The notes under the pieces were generated by a model. The model was not told the origin of the DNA. It ran no database searches and saw nothing but the letters and a program-made list of their open reading frames with translations. The position numbers and the translations under genes were made by a program. A stretch of 64,000 nt of DNA from Peribacillus sp. FSL E2-0218 (lineage in GTDB: Bacteria; Bacillota; Bacilli; Bacillales; DSM-1321): the NCBI RefSeq assembly GCF_037992945.1, contig NZ_CP150304.1, positions 2,979,501 to 3,043,500 of the forward strand. The letters are read 5' to 3'. Below are positions 1 to 7,553 of this stretch, piece by piece. Every line of letters starts with the position of its first letter. Position 1 is the stretch's first letter.

Positions 1-512
1 ATGATGACCAATGCGAACTGAATGCCGGCAATTGCAAGATACCCGCTTCTCCAAGAATTCCCCCCTGAAATGGACTGGGCCATAATGATGGGACCAAGAG
101 TGGCCCCGACTCCCCAAAAGCAATGCAGCCAACTCATGTGGTGCGCTTTGTAATGCGTAGCCACGTAATTGTTCAATCCAGCATCAACAGACCCTGCGCC
201 TATCCCCAATGGTATGGCGAATATGACCAGCCAGACAACCGATGGAGCAAAATGAAAACCTAGCAGGCTCCCCGCAGTCAGTAAGCAGCTGACAAATGTG
301 ACTTGGCCGGTTCCAAACCGCTTAAGGACGATTCCACTGACTAAACTGGAAACGATGGTACCGGCTGCAATCGTCATAAAAAGCCATCCAGCCGTCTCAA
401 GCGGTGCACCATATTCCGCACTCATCACAGGCCAAGCGACTCCTAACAATGAATCAGGTAAACCTAGGCTGATAAAAGCCAAATAGATGATGACCAAAAA
501 AAATGTAGCCAT
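1..512 (-). CDS. MFS transporter, C-terminus beyond window
   Basis: This is the N-terminal part (about 170 residues) of a major facilitator superfamily permease; the gene runs off the left edge. It starts MATFFLVIIYLAFISLG and shows successive hydrophobic helices with the short charged loop GIVLKRFGTG between helices 2 and 3, typical of MFS. The ATG at 512 is preceded by a GGGAGG ribosome site at about 524-529. It lies just downstream of the ROK regulator, in the same direction, so a sugar or sugar-derivative substrate is likely, but the substrate cannot be read from the sequence. Confidence 0.8.
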   Translation of the reverse strand, partial: MATFFLVIIYLAFISLGLPDSLLGVAWPVMSAEYGAPLETAGWLFMTIAAGTIVSSLVSGIVLKRFGTGQVTFVSCLLTAGSLLGFHFAPSVVWLVIFAIPLGIGAGSVDAGLNNYVATHYKAHHMSWLHCFWGVGATLGPIIMAQSISGGNSWRSGYLAIAGIQFALVI

Positions 513-561
513 AGTAGAATTCGCCTCCCGTTCATTTATTCACGTACATTTGTTTCTCTTT

Positions 562-1596
562 TTAACTACTTTTTTCAGTAATCATCAAATCAAGGCCAAG
601 GACTTGTAAGCCGTATAAATAGTCTTGTTTCCAATTACTTGCGACAAGCTCAGGAAGATGTTTTTCCGGGATATACGTCGAGCTTCTTCCTGCAATCTGT
701 TCCAATATTGATTCGTCCACCTCATCATTGCAAAAAATGATGGTTTTCGGATTGATGATGGCTGTAAAAGAAGCCACCAGCCTGCTGATCGCATCGATTT
801 CATATTCCTCACGAATGGCCTTCTTCTGTGTCTGCTTTCCTTTTGCCAAAGCTTGCAGAAAGTTTCGGTCATCATACTGAGGGACAAAGGAAACCTCTCC
901 CGAAAAATAAGTGCTCCCTCGAACCACGCCCCCGTTGATCATGATTCCTGCGCCTGGACCATTTTGACCGGAATATACATAAATAAGAGAATGATCGTGC
1001 TTGATTTTCCGATTATTGTGATAGCCAAGTACTGCAGCATTCATATCGTTCTCCACGACTACCGGTATGGAAAAATGAGCTTCAAAATACCCTTTTAAAT
1101 CAAAATCCTGAATATGCTCGTAGCCTGGAATGAAAAAAATCCTTCCATTCTCTACGGAACCGGGCACACCGATTGCCATGGAGCTGACCTGCGGATAGTG
1201 ATCCATGAGGTCTTCTATGTCTTTGGTTAAGAAGCGAAATGCACCATCCATTAAGGCAGGTGCCGTTCTCCCCTGCTCCTTCACTTCCCCGAAACAATTA
1301 AAGACCACATAATTCGTTTCATGTTCCTCCATAAACAAGGCCAAACCCAACTTATACTCCGGATTGTATGTATATCTTTTTGCTCTTCGTCCGCCACTGG
1401 AGTCATCGAGACCTGTCAAAATCAGTTCTCCATCCTTCTCCATCTGCCGCAGAAATTTACTTATGGTCGGGAAACTGATTCCCAATTTTTCGCTGAGCTC
1501 AACCTTTGTAGCACTTCCATGTTCTAATAGAGCAGCACGAATGCCATGAAGGATCGATTTTTTCATCGATTTTGGCTTAAATACTAACTCATCCAT
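562..1596 (-). CDS. ROK-family (NagC/XylR-like) transcriptional repressor
   Basis: A DNA-binding sugar-sensing repressor of about 344 residues. The N-terminal 60-70 residues form a winged helix-turn-helix (KVELSEKLGISFPTISKFLRQM). The rest is a ROK actin-like fold, with GVPGSV and GAGIMINGGVVRG loops. The CxCGxxGC zinc motif of ROK sugar kinases is absent, which fits a regulator rather than a kinase. The start is placed at the ATG at 1596, because the AGGGGGTGAT ribosome site just upstream overlaps the other candidates (GTG 1608, ATG 1605). It sits upstream of the MFS gene, probably in one operon, with a palindromic operator in its own promoter. The inducer is unknown. Confidence 0.85.
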   Translation of the reverse strand: MDELVFKPKSMKKSILHGIRAALLEHGSATKVELSEKLGISFPTISKFLRQMEKDGELILTGLDDSSGGRRAKRYTYNPEYKLGLALFMEEHETNYVVFNCFGEVKEQGRTAPALMDGAFRFLTKDIEDLMDHYPQVSSMAIGVPGSVENGRIFFIPGYEHIQDFDLKGYFEAHFSIPVVVENDMNAAVLGYHNNRKIKHDHSLIYVYSGQNGPGAGIMINGGVVRGSTYFSGEVSFVPQYDDRNFLQALAKGKQTQKKAIREEYEIDAISRLVASFTAIINPKTIIFCNDEVDESILEQIAGRSSTYIPEKHLPELVASNWKQDYLYGLQVLGLDLMITEKSS

Positions 1597-1620
1597 TTGG
1601 TTCATCACCCCCTTTTACAC

Positions 1621-1644
1621 ACTTATTAAATAACTTTAATAAGT
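1621..1644 (-). promoter_or_regulatory. ROK operator candidate: 24-bp perfect palindrome
   Basis: Arms ACTTATTAAA and TTTAATAAGT pair perfectly around a 4-bp centre. The palindrome lies between the predicted -10 box and the ROK start codon, where a bound repressor would block initiation. Autoregulation is inferred from position. Confidence 0.65.
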
Positions 1645-1652
1645 TCTGGACC

Positions 1653-1681
1653 AATATACCATATCCAGGAATTGAAAACAA
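1653..1681 (-). promoter_or_regulatory. SigA promoter of the ROK-MFS operon
   Basis: On the minus strand, -35 TTGTTT (1676-1681), a 17-bp spacer and -10 TATATT (1653-1658) with an extended TGG upstream. The palindromic operator lies directly downstream at the expected start of transcription. Confidence 0.6.
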
Positions 1682-1720
1682 TGGCTACTAAGTTGTTATA
1701 TTCATAATCGATGAAAACGC

Positions 1721-1750
1721 AAAAAAGCCTTCGTATCCATTACAAAGGCT
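1721..1750 (-). terminator. Intrinsic terminator of the marR-type gene
   Basis: Read on the minus strand, AGCCTT and AAGGCT arms form a hairpin followed by a T-run (1721-1726). It lies just past the MarR-family stop codon. Confidence 0.7.
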
Positions 1751-1778
1751 GGGGATTAAATCCTCCCGTTTTACAGGG

Positions 1779-2267
1779 TTATTTCTCTAAGGTTACGAAT
1801 GTTGTACCGGCAAGATCCTGAAGAAAAGCGGAGATTACTAGCAGCTCGCTTTCGCTGTACTTTTGTAAAAATTGGCCAAAGTTCTTTTCCATTTCCTTAT
1901 GTAATTCTTGATGAAGATTGAAAAGCTCTTGGCCCAACAGTGTTGTATGGTAAAGCACTTCTTTTTTATTGTTGGGGAGAAATTCTGCCCTGATCAATTT
2001 TTTAGCCATTAGCTTCCGGGTGATTTTTGATACACTGCCTTTAGGGATATTCAGCTGTCTTGAAATCGTGATCCCATTGACGGGCTCAAAACGACCGATG
2101 CCATCGAGGACATGCAGCATCAAGGTCGTCATTCCTTTTATCATGTCGGTGATGGTATCATGACTGCTTTTTTGCATTAACCATTGTTTTTCTTCGTCAT
2201 TCTCTGATTCTCTTTCCATTAATTTAATAAAAGAATCCATAATTTTTTTCTGTGAAGAATCATTCAT
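1779..2267 (-). CDS. MarR-family transcriptional regulator
   Basis: A 162-residue winged-helix regulator. The region around residues 65-110 (GITISRQLNIPKGSVSKITR, then a wing at about NNKKEV) is the MarR DNA-binding domain, and the flanking helices would form the dimer interface. A good AAAGGAGG ribosome site lies 8 nt before the ATG. It diverges from the nitroreductase gene at 2436, and two near-identical palindromes lie between them, so it probably represses that gene and perhaps itself. MarR proteins with this arrangement usually respond to phenolic or redox-active compounds; the ligand is not visible here. Confidence 0.85.
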   Translation of the reverse strand: MNDSSQKKIMDSFIKLMERESENDEEKQWLMQKSSHDTITDMIKGMTTLMLHVLDGIGRFEPVNGITISRQLNIPKGSVSKITRKLMAKKLIRAEFLPNNKKEVLYHTTLLGQELFNLHQELHKEMEKNFGQFLQKYSESELLVISAFLQDLAGTTFVTLEK

Positions 2268-2336
2268 AAAAAAAAGACCTCCTTTGAATACTTATCATAA
2301 TTTTATTTAACCGATATATCAAGACATAGCTAACTG

Positions 2337-2357
2337 TATTGTTTCCAAGAAACAATA
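2337..2357. promoter_or_regulatory. MarR operator candidate 1
   Basis: Perfect inverted repeat TATTGTTTC / GAAACAATA around a 3-bp centre. It abuts the -35 box of the nitroreductase promoter (2358). The core GTTTCC..GAAAC recurs at 2388-2400. Confidence 0.65.
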
Positions 2358-2386
2358 TTGACAACCATTTAAAGCATTGGTATTAT
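2358..2386 (+). promoter_or_regulatory. SigA promoter of the nitroreductase gene
   Basis: Consensus -35 TTGACA (2358-2363), a 17-bp spacer, and -10 TATTAT (2381-2386). It is sandwiched between the two palindromes at 2337-2357 and 2388-2400. Confidence 0.75.
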
Positions 2387-2387
2387 A

Positions 2388-2400
2388 GTTTCCAGGAAAC
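2388..2400. promoter_or_regulatory. MarR operator candidate 2
   Basis: Palindrome GTTTCCAGGAAAC, a second copy of the core found at 2341-2353. It sits just after the -10 box, at the start of transcription. Confidence 0.65.
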
Positions 2401-2435
2401 AAAAATACCAATGCCCATTAGGAGATGTAGCCTTA

Positions 2436-3185
2436 ATGAATCCAGTCATTGACACGATAATGAGCCATCGCTCCATTCGCCAGTTCAAGGATGAAGCCAT
2501 GACAAAAGAACAAATGAAGACCATCATAGAAGCAGCACAAATGGCCCCTTCTTCCAGATTCATGCAAACATATTCGATTATCGGGATAACCAACCCACTA
2601 TTAAAAAAAGACCTCGGAACGATCACTGGCTTAACCTATGTTGAAAACAATGGCCACTTCCTAATATTTTGTGCCGATTTACATAGATTGACGATCATGG
2701 CCTCTGAAGAGGAAAAACAAAACATGCAAGACATGCTCGAAAGTACACAGTTCTATCAGATAGCGACGATAGATGCATCGTTAGCCGCTCAAAATGCCGC
2801 TCTCGCAGCAGAATCAATGGGACTGGGAGTCGTCTATATCGGAGCCATCGCGAAGAATTTACCGGAAATAGACAAGCTATTGAACCTACCTTCCCACGTC
2901 ATTCCTTTGTTTGGAATGGCAATCGGCATCCCGGACCAGAAACCGGAAATTAAGCCTCGTTTACCGATACAGGCGGTTTATTTTGAAAATCAATACAACA
3001 GCGATGCAGAAGAGCAGCGAGAATTTACAGAAAGCTATGACCAAAAAATGAAAGCCTATTACCAAACACGATCGGAAAATCCGCGGGCGGATACATGGTC
3101 CGGCAAGAATATTGCTCTCTTTCAAAAAAAGGCGGATGCGAACTATTCACAATATGTAAAAAGTAAAAGAATGAATGTAAAGTAG
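2436..3185 (+). CDS. NADPH-dependent nitroreductase/flavin reductase, NfrA/NfsA type
   Basis: A 249-residue FMN-dependent oxidoreductase of the NfsA/NfrA family, normally a cytoplasmic homodimer reducing nitro-compounds, quinones or flavin with NADPH. The opening IMSHRSIRQFKDEAM carries the HRSxR FMN-phosphate contact. The AAESMGLGVVYIGAI segment and the C-terminal helical tail are typical, and the length matches the family. The ATG follows AGGAG by 11 nt. It is divergent from the MarR regulator and flanked by its operator candidates, suggesting induction by electrophiles or aromatic toxins. The physiological substrate is not known. Confidence 0.85.
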   Translation: MNPVIDTIMSHRSIRQFKDEAMTKEQMKTIIEAAQMAPSSRFMQTYSIIGITNPLLKKDLGTITGLTYVENNGHFLIFCADLHRLTIMASEEEKQNMQDMLESTQFYQIATIDASLAAQNAALAAESMGLGVVYIGAIAKNLPEIDKLLNLPSHVIPLFGMAIGIPDQKPEIKPRLPIQAVYFENQYNSDAEEQREFTESYDQKMKAYYQTRSENPRADTWSGKNIALFQKKADANYSQYVKSKRMNVK

Positions 3186-3319
3186 CGCTTTGATCGAAAA
3201 CGAGTCGAACAGTACGTGAGGCAAGGTCTTCTCCTATCAATCACCTTCATTGATTGGATTTAGGGTGATTGAATAGTTGCGGACGGTAAAGCGATTATCC
3301 TTGAATAAGGAATGTCCCC

Positions 3320-4048
3320 TTACGATGACCTCTCCATATCAATCGTCAGCTTATAGCGATCTGCGCGGTAAACAGAATGGGCAACTTCAAACGGTTTGTT
3401 CGTATCCAGCCTGCTAATTCGTTCAATTCGCAATACCGGGTCCCCTACGGCTACCCCAAGCATCTCGGCCTCGATCTTTTGTGCGATGGAGGCCGAGATG
3501 GATTGCCTTCCATACTGAATTTTCAGGCCAAACGTTTTTTCTGCATAGCCATAAATGGAGGTAAGGGCCATTTCCTCCGTCAATCCCCGTGAAAGCGCCT
3601 TTGAAAGATAAACCGTTTCATAAGCCATCGGCAATTGGTCAGCCAGCCTTACCCGTTTCAGCTCAAGAATTGGCGTTCCCGCCTCCACCTCAAGTTTGGC
3701 AGCAAGATCCCGATCAGCATGGACCTCCGATAACCGGATAACACGTGTACTCGGCTCATGCCCCCTAGACTGCATATCTTCGGAAAAGCTTGTTAATCCT
3801 TTCAGGGGCTGCTCGATTTTTTGGTGGGCAACGAATGTGCCTACTCCCCGCTTCCTATATAAATATCCTTCGTTCACAAGATTGGTTACGGCTTGTCTTA
3901 CCGTCATCCTGCTTATTTCATATTTTTCCGTGTATTCCCGTTCAGAAGGAATCATCTCGCCAGGCAGTAATCGTTGGGTTTGAATTGCATTTTTAATCAC
4001 TTCTTCAAGTTGATAGTATATTGGAAGCGGCGAATTCTTATCGATCAT
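3320..4048 (-). CDS. GntR/HutC-family regulator (NagR/YvoA-like, UTRA domain)
   Basis: A 242-residue repressor. Residues 1-70 form the GntR winged helix (PSEREYTEKYEISRMTVRQA) and residues 90-240 the UTRA ligand-binding domain. The PLPIYYQLEE start and length resemble NagR (YvoA), which senses GlcNAc-6-P or glucosamine-6-P in B. subtilis. It is the last gene of the amino-sugar island, 135 bp beyond the RpiR gene, so an amino-sugar phosphate ligand is plausible. No canonical NagR operator was recognised nearby. The AAAGGATG ribosome site is rather far (about 14 nt) from the ATG, so the start is not certain. Confidence 0.8.
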   Translation of the reverse strand: MIDKNSPLPIYYQLEEVIKNAIQTQRLLPGEMIPSEREYTEKYEISRMTVRQAVTNLVNEGYLYRKRGVGTFVAHQKIEQPLKGLTSFSEDMQSRGHEPSTRVIRLSEVHADRDLAAKLEVEAGTPILELKRVRLADQLPMAYETVYLSKALSRGLTEEMALTSIYGYAEKTFGLKIQYGRQSISASIAQKIEAEMLGVAVGDPVLRIERISRLDTNKPFEVAHSVYRADRYKLTIDMERSS

Positions 4049-4183
4049 ATAGGATACAACATCCTTTCAAGGTGATGTAGGTTTTCCAAAATATCCTACC
4101 TGGAATCTTCTGTACTATCGAAGAAATCAGTTTCTTCCTATCAAATCCCGAGCATACGATACATCTTTCTTGCAGGTTAATCT

Positions 4184-5059
4184 TCACTTTTCTGGCGTTT
4201 CCTGATTTCTTTTGGTGAATTTCAATACAGATTCCCTCGAACGCTCAATCCCGTTTTTATTTTCATTATAATATTTTGAAACGTACGCATAGAAAATAAT
4301 ACTCACCGTTAACAATTGTGCGAACAGCGAGCTTGTTGCAGCACTTCGAAATTTAGCTTCCGGTGCCCGTACGTGGTGTAATGGCATATCGACTTTTTTG
4401 GTCAACCCATTGTTGCCCAATCGTGATAAGCCGATCGTTTTGATACCATATGCTTTAGCGATATCAACAAGCTGGAGGATTTCTTCCGTTTCACCGCTAT
4501 TGGAAATACAGAAAAAAACGGTATTTTTGGATGCCGCAGCAAGTGCTGTTGCCGTAATGTGAGGATCTTGATTAGCACTTACGATTTTTCCGAGCCGCAA
4601 CCATTTCTGGCTGATGTCCTCCGCTATCAGCCATGAAGCCCCCAGGCCATATACATAAATGACATCGGCCACCTTCATGGTTTCGACGATTTGATCAAGG
4701 ACGTCTTCATCCAAATAATGTGCGGTTTCTTGAATGGCCTGGACAGAGTTGGAAACGATCTTGTCCTTGATGGAGGCGATCGTTTCGTCAGGTTCTATGT
4801 CATGAAAGCCTTTTTTTTCCGGTTGCGAAATAAGAGATGATAAAGATACCTTCAATTCCGAAAAACTATTCACTTTTATGGAACGGCAAAATCTTGTCAC
4901 AGCCGAACTGCTGGCCTCGGCATGTGCAGCTAATTCATGTATGGTCATCCTTATGGTTTCCGCAGGGTTATCTAAAATATATTGGGCGATTTTTCTTTCT
5001 GATTTAGGCAATAGATTCAGTAGACTTTCAATTCTCAGTAAAATATTTTCAACGTGCAT
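4184..5059 (-). CDS. MurR/RpiR-family regulator (HTH_6 + SIS)
   Basis: A sugar-phosphate-responsive regulator of about 292 residues. The N-terminal HTH_6 (SERKIAQYILDN to SSSAVTRFCRSI) is followed by a SIS domain (VYGLGASWLIAEDISQKWLRLGK) that binds a phosphosugar. In MurR of Escherichia coli and relatives the ligand is MurNAc-6-P. The ATG at 5059 has GGGAG at 7 nt spacing. It lies 23 nt after the kinase gene. It shares the operon with mupG- and murQ-type genes, so MurNAc-6-P is the most likely effector. The twin A/T palindromes at the murQ promoter are candidate targets. Confidence 0.85.
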   Translation of the reverse strand: MHVENILLRIESLLNLLPKSERKIAQYILDNPAETIRMTIHELAAHAEASSSAVTRFCRSIKVNSFSELKVSLSSLISQPEKKGFHDIEPDETIASIKDKIVSNSVQAIQETAHYLDEDVLDQIVETMKVADVIYVYGLGASWLIAEDISQKWLRLGKIVSANQDPHITATALAAASKNTVFFCISNSGETEEILQLVDIAKAYGIKTIGLSRLGNNGLTKKVDMPLHHVRAPEAKFRSAATSSLFAQLLTVSIIFYAYVSKYYNENKNGIERSRESVLKFTKRNQETPEK

Positions 5060-5082
5060 ATCATTGCTCCCTCGACCTTGTC

Positions 5083-5979
5083 TTAACTTATATGCTTCAC
5101 CGCTATGTAATAACACCCCAACGTTGATGATACTTCATCCACGATAAAATTCACATCTGGTTTTTCAAGTTGGATATGTTCGATAAAGGAGCTTTGAACC
5201 AATCGGACTTGGGTCAGGATGCTGCCTTTCATTGCAATTGTAACATTCTCTCCAACATTTAACTTCCTGCAAACATCGAGGGCATTTTTTGCAAGGTGAT
5301 ATCCTGCCTGAATAAGTATTTTCTCTGAAATCTCATCGCTTGCCTCTGCTTGTTCGACAATCAATGGAACAAATGCGGCAATATCTGCCTTCGTCGCGGA
5401 ATAGATGAATTTTTTCAAATCCCCTACACGTTGAAAGCCCAGTTTTGACAAAAGCGCTCCCGTTAATTGGCTCTGCTCCAGGCCTTCGTCATCTTCTTTT
5501 GTCATATTGATGAATGCCTTCATCGCAATCCAATAGCCACTGCCTTCGTCCCCAAGGAGATGTCCCCAGCCCCCAGCCTGCTCCACGGCACCATCATGGG
5601 TTCCGATACTTACAGCTCCTGTTCCTGAAATCGTCAAAACACCATCTTTTCCTTTCAATAAGGCAGCATGGGCGATAATTCCATCATTAACGATCGTAAA
5701 AGGGATATTGAACGCCTTCGTTAATGCACTTTTTATTCCTTGTGGGTTTTTCACCCCGCCATATCCAGCTAATCCTAAACAGATGTAAAGGCATTTTCCA
5801 TTTTCAATCGGTGCCTTGCATTGTTCAATGGCCTGGATGATGTTCGTTATCGCATGTTCTTCATTTATGAGCAAATTACCATAGCCGGCTTTGCTTTCAC
5901 TAATTATATTCCCCGCTACTCCATAGGCAACTGCTTCTGTTTTAGTGCCGCCGCCATCAACACCGATAATATAGTTCAT
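5083..5979 (-). CDS. BadF/BcrA-family amino-sugar kinase (MurK/GlcNAc kinase-like)
   Basis: A 298-residue ASKHA-fold ATPase. The phosphate-1 loop DGGGTKTEAV, phosphate-2 motif ISGTGAVS and GGWGHLLGDEGSGYWI match N-acetylglucosamine kinases and MurK of the BadF/BadG family. It would phosphorylate GlcNAc and/or MurNAc released in the cytoplasm. In this island it would salvage the free sugar left after a phospho-disaccharide is split. The ribosome site AGGAG lies 7 nt before the ATG. A strong terminator hairpin separates it from mupG upstream, so it may be expressed at a lower level than the first half of the operon. Confidence 0.85.
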   Translation of the reverse strand: MNYIIGVDGGGTKTEAVAYGVAGNIISESKAGYGNLLINEEHAITNIIQAIEQCKAPIENGKCLYICLGLAGYGGVKNPQGIKSALTKAFNIPFTIVNDGIIAHAALLKGKDGVLTISGTGAVSIGTHDGAVEQAGGWGHLLGDEGSGYWIAMKAFINMTKEDDEGLEQSQLTGALLSKLGFQRVGDLKKFIYSATKADIAAFVPLIVEQAEASDEISEKILIQAGYHLAKNALDVCRKLNVGENVTIAMKGSILTQVRLVQSSFIEHIQLEKPDVNFIVDEVSSTLGCYYIAVKHIS

Positions 5980-5997
5980 ATCATTCTCCTATTCATT

Positions 5998-6034
5998 AAA
6001 AAAAGGGAGGAATGTATACTGTTCCTTCCCTTTT
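5998..6034 (-). terminator. Terminator/attenuator between mupG and the kinase gene
   Basis: On the minus strand, AAAAGGGAAGGAA pairs with TTCCTCCCTTT (one bulge) and is followed by seven T residues. It sits inside the otherwise co-directional island, so it would give partial read-through or set a transcript end. Confidence 0.7.
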
Positions 6035-6047
6035 CACCTTTAAACCA

Positions 6048-7133
6048 TTAATTTGAACTGAATTGGAATTTACCCCATGGCTCCAAATGATCAAGCAGGA
6101 ACACTTCCTCGTCTGCGATACGGCCCACTACGTTCGTTTTGCCTGAGTTCTTCATATCTTTCAACGCAATTTGCAATTCACCTTTATATTGTCCGTAGAG
6201 CTCATTTTCAATTAAAAGGTCACCGCGTTTAATATCAGGCGTGTAGGTTGGCTTAAACTCTTCATTCTTATACTTGACGCGTGATTGAGTCGAACGGATA
6301 AGATAATCGGACACATCTCCACGGTAAAAATGAAATTCTTCCAGGACGATTTTTTTCTCTAAATCCGTTATGGTTTCATGGAGATTTACATTGAATGTCA
6401 ACAATCCACGATCGAGCATGCTAAGCTGTTTCAATTCCGCTTCCGATGCATAGGCATTTGCAATGATCACGTCATCTATCAATCCGGTTGCAAACAAGTG
6501 CTTCGCTTGAGTGGTAATGGCTAATTCCCGGTGCATTTCCAATGTACACAATCCCTCTGTTATGGGCCACGGTCCGTAAGTCGCCGCCTTTGAGCTTATG
6601 AAGGCTGCCGTGCGGATATTATGCTTTTTGAAAGATTCACAGCATTTTACAAAATGAGGGTAGCTCAATCCTGCATAGCGATGAGGATAGAAGTTGTGTG
6701 ATCCGATCAAATTTTCTTTTTTCGGTTTATAATTCATGATATTTTCTAAATAATTCGTTGCATTGCTCATGTTTATTTCAATTTTCAAACCATATGGATT
6801 ATGTGTCATGATCGACTCTTCATTACCTGTAAAGCCCATATCCAGCCTAATTCCATATGCACCCAGCTCAGCAAAAAATGAAAGATCGTCATAAGAAATC
6901 CCTAGAGTACCGAAGACCCGCGGCGCAATATCGACCATCACTTCCATATTCAATTGATTGGCATATACAATCGTTTCTTTGAATTCGTTCATGACCTTCT
7001 CTTTATCACCTTCGACTGAAAGCAGGCATGTAAAGATCTTTTTGAAACCGTACTTATGTGCAATAGCAATGTACTCGATATCTTTTGCAACGGTTGAATG
7101 TTCTGGATAGATGGAAATACCTAGTTTGCCCAT
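6048..7133 (-). CDS. mupG: 6-phospho-N-acetylmuramidase, MupG family (DUF871)
   Basis: A 361-residue cytoplasmic TIM-barrel enzyme. In Staphylococcus aureus MupG cleaves MurNAc-6-P-GlcNAc, which enters through a PTS, into MurNAc-6-P and GlcNAc. It starts MGKLGISIYPEHS, the usual family start, and carries the conserved LGAYGIRLDMGF and GSHNFYPHRYAGLSY segments plus the C-terminal cyclophilin-like domain (from about residue 245). The ATG at 7133 has GAGG at 8 nt. It lies between the PTS IIA gene and the kinase gene, and upstream murQ would take the MurNAc-6-P product. Assignment rests on family features and context. Confidence 0.85.
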   Translation of the reverse strand: MGKLGISIYPEHSTVAKDIEYIAIAHKYGFKKIFTCLLSVEGDKEKVMNEFKETIVYANQLNMEVMVDIAPRVFGTLGISYDDLSFFAELGAYGIRLDMGFTGNEESIMTHNPYGLKIEINMSNATNYLENIMNYKPKKENLIGSHNFYPHRYAGLSYPHFVKCCESFKKHNIRTAAFISSKAATYGPWPITEGLCTLEMHRELAITTQAKHLFATGLIDDVIIANAYASEAELKQLSMLDRGLLTFNVNLHETITDLEKKIVLEEFHFYRGDVSDYLIRSTQSRVKYKNEEFKPTYTPDIKRGDLLIENELYGQYKGELQIALKDMKNSGKTNVVGRIADEEVFLLDHLEPWGKFQFSSN

Positions 7134-7153
7134 TTGTCTCACCTCTTTCTTTA

Positions 7154-7483
7154 TTACTGTTGCGGGGCTAATTTTTTGATGATCCGAATCATATGTTCAA
7201 TCAGTTTTTGCTCACTCATCGCCGTCATTAAATGATCCTGTGCGTGGATCATCAACAAAGTCTTTTCACTGGGAACACCATTCAATTCGGCTTGAATTAA
7301 TTTGGTTTGTGTCTTATGAGCCAAATTCAATTCTTCCTGACCTTGTTTTATTAGCTCTTCCGCCTTTTCAAAATTGAATTCTTCCGCTTCCGTCAATGCA
7401 TCAAAGGCCAGTCCTCTGGCATTTCCACTATGTGAGATGATTTCAAAGATTTCCATTTCGTTATTGTTCAGTTCAGTTGACAT
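7154..7483 (-). CDS. PTS lactose/cellobiose-family IIA component
   Basis: A 109-residue all-helical IIA of the Lac/Chb class. The phosphorylatable histidine is His80 in LLMIHAQDHLM, the family signature. It passes phosphate from HPr to the IIB encoded at 10627. The GGAG ribosome site is well placed before the ATG at 7483. It stands between the GH4 gene and mupG. Apart from IIC and IIB no other PTS component is present in the island, so the three form one transporter. Confidence 0.9.
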   Translation of the reverse strand: MSTELNNNEMEIFEIISHSGNARGLAFDALTEAEEFNFEKAEELIKQGQEELNLAHKTQTKLIQAELNGVPSEKTLLMIHAQDHLMTAMSEQKLIEHMIRIIKKLAPQQ

Positions 7484-7553
7484 ATTTCTACACTCCTATT
7501 TATGTTAAAGTATGATCGGTATGTTTTCATGAAAAAAATTCAGTTGATTGGAT

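Noticed and set aside
3238..3271. CAATCACC/GGTGATTG hairpin after the nitroreductase gene
   Set aside because: No T-run follows on either strand, so it is not called a terminator.
4049..4183. GTAGG...CCTAC repeat upstream of the GntR gene as a NagR operator
   Set aside because: It does not match the known NagR site pattern and the arms are short.
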